NCBI GenBank assembly: GCA_965367295.1
Contig: CBDUHN010000001.1
Location: 62,001-126,000, forward strand
Source of the DNA: JAIVHA01 sp965367295
GTDB lineage: Bacteria; Pseudomonadota; Gammaproteobacteria; DSM-19610
Direction of reading: 5' to 3'
DNA length: 64,000 nucleotides
A program made the position numbers and the translations under genes. Below, one piece after another: positions 18,064-27,192 of this stretch. Position 1 is the first letter of the stretch. The number at the start of each line of letters is the position of its first letter. The notes below the pieces were generated by a model, which saw nothing but the letters and a program-made list of their open reading frames with translations, searched no databases and was not told the origin of the DNA.

Positions 18064-18447
18064 ATGGTAATGAACCACCTCCGCGCATTTTTCATCTATG
18101 GATTGATTGTGAATTTTTTGGCCTTGGGATTTGCACAAACCGCTTCCGCGGCCATGATCAGCACTCAGACTGCAATGGCAATGCAGGAACGCCAGACCCG
18201 CATCAGCGACATTCAGCAACAGCTTGCCCGTGAAGATATCCAACAGCAGATGATGGCACTGGGGGTCGATCCGCAACTGGCACAGGAGCGTATCGCAGCA
18301 CTGACCGATGCGGAACTGCAACAACTGGATCAGCAACTTGGCAACCTCCCTGCCGGTGGCAGCCTGGTGGGCGTGATCGGGGTGGTCTTTGTGGTACTAC
18401 TCATCCTTGAACTGCTTGGTGTCACGGACGTTTTCACCCGGATCTAG
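18064..18447 (+). CDS. PA2779-family protein
   Basis: 127 residues. An N-terminal signal/anchor (FFIYGLIVNFLALGFAQTASA) is followed by a Gln-rich helical segment (about 35-90) with repeated QQL/QQM. A C-terminal hydrophobic helix (VGVIGVVFVVLLILELLGV) follows. This is the pattern of the Pseudomonas PA2779 family, found next to a PA2778-type cysteine peptidase. Here the partner starts 3 bases after this stop, so the pair is surely co-transcribed. GGAG lies 9 nt before the ATG. The molecular role is not established. Confidence 0.8.
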   Translation: MVMNHLRAFFIYGLIVNFLALGFAQTASAAMISTQTAMAMQERQTRISDIQQQLAREDIQQQMMALGVDPQLAQERIAALTDAELQQLDQQLGNLPAGGSLVGVIGVVFVVLLILELLGVTDVFTRI

Positions 18448-18450
18448 CGG

Positions 18451-19425
18451 TTGATCCTGCATTTCGCCAGCCGGCTCCTGTGGCCGGCTGCATTGCTATG
18501 TCTTGCGGGCTGCGCCAGCACCACACAGGTTATCAGCCCACGACTGCCCGCCGAAGACTCCGCCAAGACCGTCGAGCTGTCCGAAACCCCCTTTTTTTCC
18601 CAGCAGGCATACCAGTGCGGTCCGGCAGCGCTGGCCATGGTATTGAATACCAGCGGGCTTTCGGTCACTCCCGATGATCTGGTCGATAAGGTGTTCATGC
18701 CTGCCCGTAAAGGCAGCCTGCAGATCGAGTTACTGGCTGCCACACGTCGTTATGGACGGCTGCCCTACGTGATCGATCCCGACCCTGGAGCCCTGTTGTC
18801 CGAACTGCGTAACGATCGGCCGGTACTGGTGTTGCAGAATCTTGGCATCCGCAGTATTCCCATCTGGCATTACGCTGTGGTGATCGGCTATCAGGCCAAA
18901 GGGGACTTGATTTTCCTTCGTTCCGGCACCACCCGGCGCCTGTCGATGCCGGCAGCGAGATTTCTGCGTACCTGGCACAATGCCGGTTACTGGGGCATGG
19001 TAGCCCTGCCGGCCGGGGAATTTCCTGCCCAGGCAAATGCCCGGCGTTACCTGGCGGCAGCGGCCGACCTGGAGTCCATCGGACAACTGGAGGCCGCACT
19101 CGCCACCTACCGCGCAGCAAGTCAACGTTGGCCTGAGCAGAACACCGCCTGGCTGGGCCTCGGCAACAGCCTGTATGCCCTGCACCGCTTGCCGGAGGCC
19201 GAACTAGCCTATCGCGCCTTGCTGGAACGCGCACCCGATGACCCCATTGCACATAATAACCTTGCCCAGACATTGGCCGACCGCGGCTGTACCGCGCAGG
19301 CACTGACAGTACTCGATGCCGCATTATCCAGGGTTGAGCCAGCCACCGCCCTGCAGGCGCAATTGCAACAGACACGCCGGGAAATCCAGCAGGCCGCCAA
19401 GACCTCGCCTCCCTGTAATCCCTGA
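18451..19425 (+). CDS. PA2778-family C39-like cysteine peptidase lipoprotein with TPRs
   Basis: 324 residues starting at TTG 18451. The signal peptide ends in lipobox L-A-G-C21. A papain-like C39 domain (about 45-195) has catalytic C56 (QAYQCGPAAL) and H140 (IWHYAVVIGY). A TPR region (about 200-300, for example LGLGNSLYALHRLPEAELAY) follows. C39-type domains usually cleave at double-Gly leaders, but this family is periplasmic and no leader substrate is nearby. The Gln-rich PA2779 partner immediately upstream is the likeliest partner or substrate (inference). Confidence 0.88.
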   Translation: MILHFASRLLWPAALLCLAGCASTTQVISPRLPAEDSAKTVELSETPFFSQQAYQCGPAALAMVLNTSGLSVTPDDLVDKVFMPARKGSLQIELLAATRRYGRLPYVIDPDPGALLSELRNDRPVLVLQNLGIRSIPIWHYAVVIGYQAKGDLIFLRSGTTRRLSMPAARFLRTWHNAGYWGMVALPAGEFPAQANARRYLAAAADLESIGQLEAALATYRAASQRWPEQNTAWLGLGNSLYALHRLPEAELAYRALLERAPDDPIAHNNLAQTLADRGCTAQALTVLDAALSRVEPATALQAQLQQTRREIQQAAKTSPPCNP

Positions 19426-19516
19426 GCATCAGCGTTTCCCCTGCTGATCTGCATCAACGAATGGAACCGAGGACTGCGACATACTGCTAACCGAGAGGTA
19501 AAAACAGGAGTTACAC

Positions 19517-19756
19517 ATGACAATAGAAAAACACGATCTGGTTCACGAGTTTCCCGAATACCGGGAGCGTATTCATGAGCTGAAAACAAGCAATGCGCAT
19601 TTTTCTCAGCTATTTGACCGTTATCACGAGGTGGAGCACGAGGTGCGCCGCATTGAAACCGGGGTCGAAACCCCTTCAGATGAATATCTGGAGGACCGCA
19701 AGAAACAGCGGTTGCAGCTGAAGGACGAGTTGTTCGCCCTGCTTAGCAGCGATTGA
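19517..19756 (+). CDS. ydcH: YdcH-family (DUF465) small protein
   Basis: 79 residues, nearly all helical, with the DUF465 pattern: HDLVHEFPEYRERIHELK, then HFSQLFDRYHEVEHEVRRIE, then LKDELFALL. AGGAG lies 6 nt before the ATG. Function is unknown; the proteins are small coiled-coil forms common in proteobacteria. A perfect palindromic terminator follows. Confidence 0.9.
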   Translation: MTIEKHDLVHEFPEYRERIHELKTSNAHFSQLFDRYHEVEHEVRRIETGVETPSDEYLEDRKKQRLQLKDELFALLSSD

Positions 19757-19801
19757 CGGCCGCCTCGATGATCGCGCCCGCTTGCTATTGGCGCAGTGCC
19801 C

Positions 19802-19825
19802 AAATGACCGCCTAGGCGGTCATTT
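19802..19825. terminator. Perfect 24-nt palindrome, bidirectional terminator
   Basis: 12-nt arms (AAATGACCGCCT and its complement) meet at the centre without a spacer; in RNA the GCCTAGGC centre would open to a loop. A-rich and T-rich ends on the two sides fit a terminator that works in both directions. It closes the ydcH transcript. Confidence 0.75.
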
Positions 19826-19981
19826 CGCTTCCCCCGTGGCCCCACCGCCCGGTGCTGCTGGCCACGTCGCCATGGCCTTTGTTTCCCTGCCCCATCCCGG
19901 TACCATTTCAGAGGATAATGCTGCCGCGCCTGGCTTGCGATAACGGTATCGTATGCAACTGGCATCAGGGGATTACCCGTA

Positions 19982-21844
19982 GTGGACGAACATGCCATCA
20001 TCGCAATCGCCGGTATCGGACTCCTGGCCATTTCCTGCCAGTGGGTCGCCTGGCGCATCAAACTCCCGGCTATTCTATTTCTACTCCTGAGCGGCATTGT
20101 GGCAGGCCCGGTCACTGGCTGGCTGCAACCCGATGCGCTGTTTGGTGAACTGTTGCTGCCCATCGTCTCCTTGTCGGTGGCCATCATCCTGTTCGAGGGC
20201 GGCCTTTCCCTGCGCCTGCATGAGATTCGCGATGCCCAGCGCGTGGTCAGGGTACTGGTATCCACCGGCCTGCTGATCACCTGGGGGATAACCACCCTCG
20301 CCACCCGCTGGCTGTTGGATTTCCCCTGGGAACTGGCCTTCCTGTTCGGTGCTCTGTCGGTGGTCACGGGCCCAACCGTCATCGTGCCCTTGCTGCGCAG
20401 TGTGCGCCCCAATGCCCGGATCGCCAACATTCTGCGCTGGGAAGGCATCCTCATCGATCCGATCGGTGCCCTGCTTGCGGTGCTGGTGTTTGAATTCATC
20501 ATCTCCGGGGAATTCAGCCGTGCCTTCGGTCACACCCTCATCGTGTTCGGCACCACGCTGTCCATCGGCATCATCACCGGCATCATCGCCGGTCATTTAC
20601 TGGGCACCCTGCTCCGGCGCTACCTGATTCCGGAGTATCTGCACAACCTCGCCACCCTGTCACTGGTGTTCGCGACTTTCGCCTTTGCCAATGCGCTCAG
20701 TGCGGAATCCGGCCTGCTCGCGGTTACGGTGATGGGGCTCTGGCTGGCCAACATGAAGGATGTGCACATCAAGGACATTGTGAACTTCAAGGAAAGCCTG
20801 AGCATATTGCTGATCTCGGGCCTGTTCATCATCCTCGCTGCCCGCATCGATCTGCAGCAACTAAGGACCCTCGGCTGGGGAGCCATCGGCGTCCTGCTGG
20901 CAATCCAGTTTGTGGCCAGGCCGTTAAAGGTCATGTTCGCCACCCGAGGCTCAAATCTGGACTGGCGGGAACGGGCGTTGCTGGGCTGGATCGCGCCGCG
21001 GGGCATTGTTGCTGCCGCAATTTCAGCACTGTTCGCCATCCGTCTCCAGCAACTGGGCTACCCACAGGCGGGACTGATGGTGCCGCTGATGTTCCTGGTG
21101 ATTATCGGCACAGTGGTGCTGCAAAGCGCCACGGCGCGGGCACTGGCCAACCTGCTGGGTGTTGCGGAACCGGACCCGCGTGGATTTCTCATTATCGGTG
21201 CCGACCCGGTTTCCCGCCAGATCGCCAAGGTTCTGGTAAAAAAAGGCTTCCGGGTATTGCTGGCCGATACCCATTGGCCCTCCATCCGGGCGGCCCTGAT
21301 GGATGGGCTCGACACCTATTATGGAAATGCCGCCTCTGAGCATGCGGACCGCAATCTTGACCTGGTTGGCATCGGGTCCCTACTCGCATTATCTTCTCAC
21401 CGGGAGATCAATTCCCTGGCGGCGATGCGGTTTCGCACCGAGTTCGGACAGGATGCCATTTATAGCCTGCACATCGACCCCGACGCCGAAGGCGGCGTCC
21501 GCAAGCGAGTCGATATTCCAAGGGTGGGACGCACGCTGTTTGGGGCGGATGTTTCCTACAGCAGGCTGGCGGAAATGATCCGCAAAGGTGCCAAAGTGCA
21601 TGACACGAGACTGACAGAAGTATTCAATTTCGACGATTACTACCGCCGTCATTTCCGCCGCGCCATCCCCCTGTTTGCCATCGACCCCAAGGGCCGTCTG
21701 CATGTCTTTACCGCAGAAAAGGAAATCAAGCCGGCGGAAGGATGGACACTCCTCGCACTGGTCGCCCCGGAGCCGGAAAATGGGGCCAAGCCTGCCGACA
21801 ATGAAACCACCGGCGAAGAAAAGCCCGGGCAGAAAACAAATTAG
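19982..21844 (+). CDS. Cation/proton antiporter with C-terminal TrkA-N domain
   Basis: 620 residues from a GTG start. About 12 membrane helices (about 5-395) form a CPA-type Na+(K+)/H+ exchanger domain with GLSLRLHEIR and a conserved acidic segment WEGILIDPIGALLAV. A Rossmann NAD-binding TrkA-N domain (about 400-520; FLIIGADPVSRQIAKVL) suggests gating by nucleotide. A charged tail ends in a Lys/Glu-rich stretch. Unlike typical NhaP proteins, the core has ID rather than ND or DD, so ion specificity is uncertain. Potassium or sodium efflux is the general role. Confidence 0.88.
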   Translation: MDEHAIIAIAGIGLLAISCQWVAWRIKLPAILFLLLSGIVAGPVTGWLQPDALFGELLLPIVSLSVAIILFEGGLSLRLHEIRDAQRVVRVLVSTGLLITWGITTLATRWLLDFPWELAFLFGALSVVTGPTVIVPLLRSVRPNARIANILRWEGILIDPIGALLAVLVFEFIISGEFSRAFGHTLIVFGTTLSIGIITGIIAGHLLGTLLRRYLIPEYLHNLATLSLVFATFAFANALSAESGLLAVTVMGLWLANMKDVHIKDIVNFKESLSILLISGLFIILAARIDLQQLRTLGWGAIGVLLAIQFVARPLKVMFATRGSNLDWRERALLGWIAPRGIVAAAISALFAIRLQQLGYPQAGLMVPLMFLVIIGTVVLQSATARALANLLGVAEPDPRGFLIIGADPVSRQIAKVLVKKGFRVLLADTHWPSIRAALMDGLDTYYGNAASEHADRNLDLVGIGSLLALSSHREINSLAAMRFRTEFGQDAIYSLHIDPDAEGGVRKRVDIPRVGRTLFGADVSYSRLAEMIRKGAKVHDTRLTEVFNFDDYYRRHFRRAIPLFAIDPKGRLHVFTAEKEIKPAEGWTLLALVAPEPENGAKPADNETTGEEKPGQKTN

Positions 21845-21990
21845 TAGTATTCCTGTCAAGTAGTAAGGTACACTTATCCCCGTTGCACTCTATTCAGGTT
21901 TTTTCAGAAAATCCCTTCCGGTATTCAACTGCAAACTTCCTCCTTATGAGTGGCAATGAACAATCGTTTTGATCTACATAGGCAATAGAT

Positions 21991-22197
21991 ATGGCTTCTG
22001 GAACTGTAAAGTGGTTTAACGAATCTAAAGGTTTTGGCTTCATCACCCCCGATGACGGCGGCAAGGATGTGTTCGTGCACTTCTCCGCGATTCAGGGTGC
22101 TGGTTTCCGCACTCTGGCCGAGGGTCAGGCCGTGAACTTCGAAATCGAAAATGGCCCCAAGGGACCGCAGGCGACTCAAGTAACCGCTGGCGGTTAA
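21991..22197 (+). CDS. Cold-shock domain protein
   Basis: A 68-residue single-domain CSP with both RNA-binding motifs, KGFGFI (RNP1) and VFVHF (RNP2), and the family start GTVKWFN. Binds single-stranded RNA or DNA and acts as an RNA chaperone. It has a roughly 145-base upstream region with no gene, long enough for a cspA-type structured leader, but I could not show a cold-box. It is followed by a strong terminator. CspA, CspC or CspE identity cannot be told from sequence alone. Confidence 0.96.
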   Translation: MASGTVKWFNESKGFGFITPDDGGKDVFVHFSAIQGAGFRTLAEGQAVNFEIENGPKGPQATQVTAGG

Positions 22198-22223
22198 TCG
22201 GGTCGTTGGGCCACTAGGCCCAG

Positions 22224-22250
22224 AACCCCGCAGGTAACTGCGGGGTTTCG
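22224..22250 (+). terminator. Intrinsic terminator of the cold-shock gene
   Basis: AACCCCGCAG (22224-22233) and CTGCGGGGTT (22238-22247) form a perfect 10-bp stem with a GTAA loop, followed by TTTCGTT. It starts 26 bases after the stop codon. Confidence 0.88.
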
Positions 22251-22384
22251 TTACCAGCCTTTACCTTAAAGACGCTGGCAGTGGTTTCTTTCGTTCCTGG
22301 AAACCCATATTGCCAGCCTCTATCCTCTCTTGAGCATTTTTATGCTCAACCTCCCTTTATTTGCGCCTTGATTTAGCGTTTCTG

Positions 22385-23800
22385 TCATTTCTTTTCCACC
22401 TCCGGACGATTGGCTGCATCACCCACCTGGGTGCGCCGGAACATGGACACTACTTCGTAGAGCAGACCGGAAAAGGCATTAAAGCGTGTCACCCGGAATA
22501 CCAGCTGACGCGCCGACATGCTCCGCCGCGGCCTGCGCACCTCTACCAGTCGCGACAGGAACAAGGCTGCCACTAGTGCGCGCAATAATGCCGATATTGC
22601 AAAAACCCCCAACAACACACTGCTCCACTCCAGCTGTTTTCCGGACCAATGCACCTCCACCGGCAGGATACGTGACAACAGTGCACCGAACATGCCTCCA
22701 CAAAAAATCACCACCGCGACAAAAATATTATGCATGGCCATATAGCCGGCGCGGCGCTGGGCAGGTACCAGTTCATAGAGGAAATTACCGGTACTGAGAC
22801 TGAAGCCTGCCCAGGCAATCCCGGATATGACCTGTATGGACAGCAGATACCAGAAATTGTCCGATACCAACCAGAGCGCAGGCAGGACCGGAATGAGTGA
22901 CCCGGTGGTGGTGAGGATAAGACGGTTGCCGAATACATCGCTAATACGTCCCCAGGTATTGAGGGTGAGGAACTGTACCAGCACCGCCATACCTGTAACC
23001 GTCATGAACTGCAAATAGGTAAAATGCAGGTCACGCAACATGTAGACCGTGAAAAACGGCGCCGCCACCGCCACCGCGCCCTGCATGGCGGAAACAAATA
23101 AGGTAAACCGCCAGGCATGCACACTATGAAAACGGAGCCATGAAAAGCGTGGCCGCGATAAATCCTGGTGCGACGCATCCAGCTGCGGTTCATGCATCAT
23201 TACCAAGTGGTACACCGACACTCCACGGGCAATGGCCGCGATGAAAAAAAGCAGCATGAATCCGAACAGGGGCCATTGCCAATGATCGAACCAGTGCAGA
23301 ATCAGCCCGCCTCCCACCAACGCCAGAAAGGCCGCAACGGTCGCCAGACGGGTGCGGCGTCCAAAATAACGGCCGCGCTTACGTTCCGGCACCAGATCAC
23401 CCATCAGGCTGACCCATAACGGCGCCGCCAGATTGCCACTGGCATAGTAAATTGTGATGCAGACCAGCAGAATGGTGATCGCCTGATCGGGAAACACGAA
23501 TGGCAACAGGGTCAATGGCAACCAGATCAGCGCCTGTATGCTGGCGCCGGCCAAAATAACTGGTTTACGGCACCTCAACCGGTTGCCCAGCCAGACCGAC
23601 AACACTTGCATCAACGACCCGAGCAGGGCCGGCAGCGTAGCAAGCAAGGCTACCTGCGGTGCACTGGCCTTGAGAAACAGCGCAAAGGCGGAAAGATACG
23701 TCTCTGCACCACCCGACATCACCGCATAGGCCACGCCATCCCGCACCGAATGCCGCAGTGTACGGTCGACCTGAGCATCCCTGGAATAGCGAACCGTCAT
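22385..23800 (-). CDS. Major facilitator superfamily transporter
   Basis: About 471 residues with 12 predicted membrane helices. The first loop carries an A-like motif (GNRLRCRKPVILAG), and a second-half counterpart is present (GRISDVFGNRLILT). The segment MGDLVPERKRGRYFGRR is typical of an MFS subgroup sometimes fused to glycoside or nucleoside uptake. I place the start at 23800 (MTVRYSRDAQ); the frame is open to 23917. The substrate is unknown. It is divergent from truC. Confidence 0.85.
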   Translation of the reverse strand: MTVRYSRDAQVDRTLRHSVRDGVAYAVMSGGAETYLSAFALFLKASAPQVALLATLPALLGSLMQVLSVWLGNRLRCRKPVILAGASIQALIWLPLTLLPFVFPDQAITILLVCITIYYASGNLAAPLWVSLMGDLVPERKRGRYFGRRTRLATVAAFLALVGGGLILHWFDHWQWPLFGFMLLFFIAAIARGVSVYHLVMMHEPQLDASHQDLSRPRFSWLRFHSVHAWRFTLFVSAMQGAVAVAAPFFTVYMLRDLHFTYLQFMTVTGMAVLVQFLTLNTWGRISDVFGNRLILTTTGSLIPVLPALWLVSDNFWYLLSIQVISGIAWAGFSLSTGNFLYELVPAQRRAGYMAMHNIFVAVVIFCGGMFGALLSRILPVEVHWSGKQLEWSSVLLGVFAISALLRALVAALFLSRLVEVRRPRRSMSARQLVFRVTRFNAFSGLLYEVVSMFRRTQVGDAANRPEVEKK

Positions 23801-24003
23801 GGGGCACCGCTGATAAAGAAAGTACCGAAGTATAGAAAATCCGCGTCTGTTCCACAGCGGGCTTTCGATGATTATTTTACCCGGACCAGCATATTGACCT
23901 CCCCACTGGCAGGTCACACACTTGACAACAGCTTCAAATGACAGCCTGCCTGTATTTCACGGGCGTTCCGCATTTACGCGCCTAACCGATAGCTTATTCT
24001 CTC

Positions 24004-24738
24004 ATGTCAGCAGCTTTGCCTATCCTTTACCAGGATCAATACATCATCGCTGTGCACAAGCCTGCTGGCCTGCTGGTGCATCGTAGCGCAGTGGACCGTC
24101 ATGAAACCCGCTTTGCCATGCAGCTGGTGCGGAACCAAATCGGGCAGCATGTCTACCCGGTGCATCGCCTGGACAAGCCCACCTCGGGTATTTTGTTGTT
24201 TGCCCTGGATGCCGACACCGCCCGCCTGCTGACCGAAAGATTCAGCCACAAGGAAATGCAGAAATCCTACCTGGCGGTGGTGCGGGGTTTCACCGCTGCC
24301 ACCGGTCACATCGACTACCCTCTGCTAGAGGAACCGGATCGCATGACCGACCGCAAGGCGCAAACAGGCAAACCTGCGCAAGCCGCCATAACCGACTACC
24401 GCTGCCTGGACCAGGTGGAACTGCCATTCCCGGTCGGACGCTATGCCAGTTGCCGCTATTCCCTGCTTGAGGTAACCCCGCACACGGGCCGCAAACACCA
24501 GATCCGGCGTCACATGAAACATATCTTTCACCCCGTAATCGGTGACACCACCCATGGAGACGGTCGTCACAACCAGTTCTTTCGGGACCAGTTCGATTGC
24601 CGGCGCCTGCTACTGTGCGCAACCAGCATGGAGCTGACACACCCCCATACCCAGGCCACGATAAGGCTGACTACCACCCTTGACGCAGATTTCCAGTCCC
24701 TGCTTCATGAATTCGGCTGGTCCCGGCACAGCCCATAG
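24004..24738 (+). CDS. truC: tRNA pseudouridine synthase TruC
   Basis: Makes pseudouridine 65 in tRNA. 244 residues, the family length, with catalytic motif HRLDKPTSG (D57), the N-terminal HKPAGLLVHRS and the later TPHTGRKHQIRRHMKH that is typical of TruC rather than RluC/D. There is no S4 domain. It is alone on the plus strand and divergent from the MFS gene. Confidence 0.94.
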   Translation: MSAALPILYQDQYIIAVHKPAGLLVHRSAVDRHETRFAMQLVRNQIGQHVYPVHRLDKPTSGILLFALDADTARLLTERFSHKEMQKSYLAVVRGFTAATGHIDYPLLEEPDRMTDRKAQTGKPAQAAITDYRCLDQVELPFPVGRYASCRYSLLEVTPHTGRKHQIRRHMKHIFHPVIGDTTHGDGRHNQFFRDQFDCRRLLLCATSMELTHPHTQATIRLTTTLDADFQSLLHEFGWSRHSP

Positions 24739-24869
24739 CCGCCGCTGATGGCTGGCAGTTCATCACCGGGCATGCGGCGGTAGCATCTTTTTCCCGCCCG
24801 GCACTAGGCGTACCGCGAATGAAGCATTAGCATGGCAACATGTTCAATATCACCTGCCCCTAGTGTCCT

Positions 24870-26162
24870 ATGCCGAACCAGGCCAATAACCACGCCTACC
24901 TGGATACCGTCCGCAATCTGTCCGAGCGCATTGTCGAGGCCCAGCGCCCGATTCGCATCCTCGATGCCATCAAATGGAATGGCGAAGTACGGCGTGGTTT
25001 TTTTGAAAGCCGCTTCCATGAACTGCCGCAGGTGGACCGGGACTACTACAGCACTCACTGTCCGCTGGGCTTTGACCCCGAAACCAAGCAGTCGGAATTC
25101 CATCAGATCGAACGAGACATCTCCCGGCAACTGGGCCAACTGAATCCACTGGGGGTGATGATGCGCCGCACTTGCCGTGAATACCGCATGGTCATTGCCA
25201 TGCTGGCGGCACGCGGCACCCCGGCATTTGCCGATCTGTCACAGGAACTCTATGGGGCCTCCAGCGACGTATTCCATGCGGCCGACCCGACCCTCGCGGA
25301 CCTGGGTACCCTGATGGAATCGGTGCTGGAGGGCTTGCTGCGCGATCCGTCCATGCACGAAGCCCCCAAGATCTTCACCCCGGAACAGGCCGTCGCCCAA
25401 CTCAACGAACGCATGTCCTGTAATTTCCCCGAGGCCGGTATACGCGTCATCATCAGTGACGGTATCGCCGCCGATGCCGCCGCCGGCACTGATTACATCA
25501 AGCTGCGTCAGGATGCCATGTTCAGCCAGGAGGATATCGACGTGCTGGAGATGCACGAAGGCTGGGTGCACCTGGGCACCACCCTGAACGGCATGGCCCA
25601 GCCCTACTGCACCTTCCTGAGCAAAGGCCCACCCTCGGCCACCATCACCCAGGAAGGCCTGGCGGTACTCACCGAGATCCTCAGCCTGCGCTCCAGCCCC
25701 ACCCGCCTGCACCGACTGATCTCCCGGGTACGTGCCGTCACGCTGGCAGAGGAAGGCGCCGACTTCGTCGAAGTGTTTCGCTACCTGCGCGAGAAGGACA
25801 TCAGCCCGGATGATGCCTGGGTCATCACCAGCCGGGTATTTCGCGGCAGCACCCCCTCCGGGCGCCCCTTCACCAAGGACATCACTTACATGAAGGGTTT
25901 CGTACTGACCTACAATTTTCTGCGCCTGGCGGTGTCCCGTGGCCGCCTTGACCGGCTGCCACTGCTGTTCCTGGGCAAGATCCTGCTAGAAGACATCCCG
26001 CTGCTGGGTGAACTGGTGGAGGACGGCGTCCTGGTGCCGCCACAACACATCCCGCCTCAGTTCTCCAACTTCAGGGGGCTGGTCACCTGGCTGAGTTTTT
26101 CGCGCTTTATCGCCCAGCTCGATTTCGATCAGCTGGAGGCGGATTATGCTCACCTTCTGTAG
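24870..26162 (+). CDS. QEGLA-motif (DUF1704/TIGR02421) metallopeptidase-like protein
   Basis: 430 residues, soluble. The family was named for modulating flavohemoglobin expression and for its QEGLA motif, present here as T-Q261-E262-G-L-A. A second motif, H229-E-G-W-V-H233, is an HExxxH. This combination is that of DUF1704, whose eukaryotic members (MATCAP) are zinc tyrosine carboxypeptidases acting on tubulin. The bacterial substrate is unknown. His229, Glu230, His233 and Glu262 are the likely zinc and catalytic residues (inference from the family). It starts at ATG 24870 without a clear ribosome site. Confidence 0.88.
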   Translation: MPNQANNHAYLDTVRNLSERIVEAQRPIRILDAIKWNGEVRRGFFESRFHELPQVDRDYYSTHCPLGFDPETKQSEFHQIERDISRQLGQLNPLGVMMRRTCREYRMVIAMLAARGTPAFADLSQELYGASSDVFHAADPTLADLGTLMESVLEGLLRDPSMHEAPKIFTPEQAVAQLNERMSCNFPEAGIRVIISDGIAADAAAGTDYIKLRQDAMFSQEDIDVLEMHEGWVHLGTTLNGMAQPYCTFLSKGPPSATITQEGLAVLTEILSLRSSPTRLHRLISRVRAVTLAEEGADFVEVFRYLREKDISPDDAWVITSRVFRGSTPSGRPFTKDITYMKGFVLTYNFLRLAVSRGRLDRLPLLFLGKILLEDIPLLGELVEDGVLVPPQHIPPQFSNFRGLVTWLSFSRFIAQLDFDQLEADYAHLL

Positions 26163-26259
26163 CGAATTCCGTTTCAGCTAGTATTCAGCTTCCTGGATGA
26201 CACTGGATTCAGGACGGGGTATTTCCCGTGCTTATCCGCATAAGGAAAGGAGAAATGCA

Positions 26260-26652
26260 ATGAACTACAACACCGTTTTCCACACCACAATGGCCCTGCT
26301 GTTGTTGTCAGGAAACGCTGCAATGGCGCTGGCTGCCGATCCCGGCCCACCGGCCCGGGGTCCGATTCCCTTCGAAGAGTTTGACGTCAATGGCGATGGC
26401 GGCATCTCGCAGGAGGAATTCGACACTATCCATGCACAGCGCATCCAGCAACGTGCTGAAGCAGGATTCCCTATGCGTAATCTGGACAATGCCCCCGGGT
26501 TCGCTGACATCGATGCCAATGGTGATGGCCGCCTGAGCCAAGAAGAGTTGCAAAAGTATCATCGGGAACGCATGGAAACGCGGCAACAGAATCGCTCACA
26601 ATCAGGTGGCATGGGGATGGGGTCCGGACAAGGGGGCGGCATGGCCCGATAA
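26260..26652 (+). CDS. Secreted EF-hand protein
   Basis: 130 residues with a signal peptide (about 1-26, ending ALAADP). Two canonical EF-hand loops follow: D42-V-N-G-D-G-G-I-S-Q-E-E53 and D85-A-N-G-D-G-R-L-S-Q-E-E96, both with the right Ca2+ ligands. The tail is Gly/Met/Gln-rich. AAAGGAG is placed 7 nt before the ATG. It is likely a periplasmic calcium-binding protein of unknown partner. The frame is open further upstream, but the ribosome site fixes the start. Confidence 0.88.
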   Translation: MNYNTVFHTTMALLLLSGNAAMALAADPGPPARGPIPFEEFDVNGDGGISQEEFDTIHAQRIQQRAEAGFPMRNLDNAPGFADIDANGDGRLSQEELQKYHRERMETRQQNRSQSGGMGMGSGQGGGMAR

Positions 26653-27192
26653 GCCAGCCACGCGGTTCCCGCAGGGCGGCAATCGCAACTCAACGACCTC
26701 GCCGGTGCCATCCTGACCGAAGGTTAGCCCCTGCAGTGCAGGGTCAGCAGCCTGTTCCCAACTGGTTCAGCCCTGACCCTGTACCACGAAACCGATCCCA
26801 TCGATGCTGAAACTGTGAAGGAGATCCTGGTCTGTCGGGTAGCCGGTACAGCACAGGCGGTGACCGGGGCCTTGACCCGGTCGGAGGATGAGGCCAGGCG
26901 CGTGGTGGCCCAACAGGTAACCGGTCCCAAGGACCAGATCCTGTTTCAGCGGCATCCGACCCTATCGGCCGCGAACGGGTTGATGGTAGGGCTGCGCCAT
27001 GATTTTCAGGGCAGCGACATGCATTACTGGATCACGCCCCTGCTGAAGGCCGGTCACCTGGAGGGTTGCATCACGGAGAAATACTGACAAAGCAAATTAG
27101 CTTAGTGTGGTTTCACATTGTTTTTAATATAGTATACTGGGTAAAAATTCCGACCATCGTCACTTCTTCATTGCCCGGGGATCTCCATCTTC
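26653..27192 (+). pseudogene. Gene-poor region with possible coding remnant
   Basis: A forward frame is open from 26728 to 27087 after a TAG at 26725-26727. It has a protein-like composition over its last 90 residues (for example DQILFQRHPTLSAANGL, then HYWITPLLKAGHLEG). It has no ATG before its middle and no ribosome site; the only candidate is a GTG at 26815. A different frame covers the bases just upstream. This pattern fits a decayed or frameshifted gene better than an active one. The last 105 bases (27088-27192) are AT-rich and probably hold the promoter of the next gene. Confidence 0.35.

Noticed and set aside
26815..27087. GTG-started 90-codon gene
   Set aside because: No ribosome site and no ATG; listed instead as a possible remnant.
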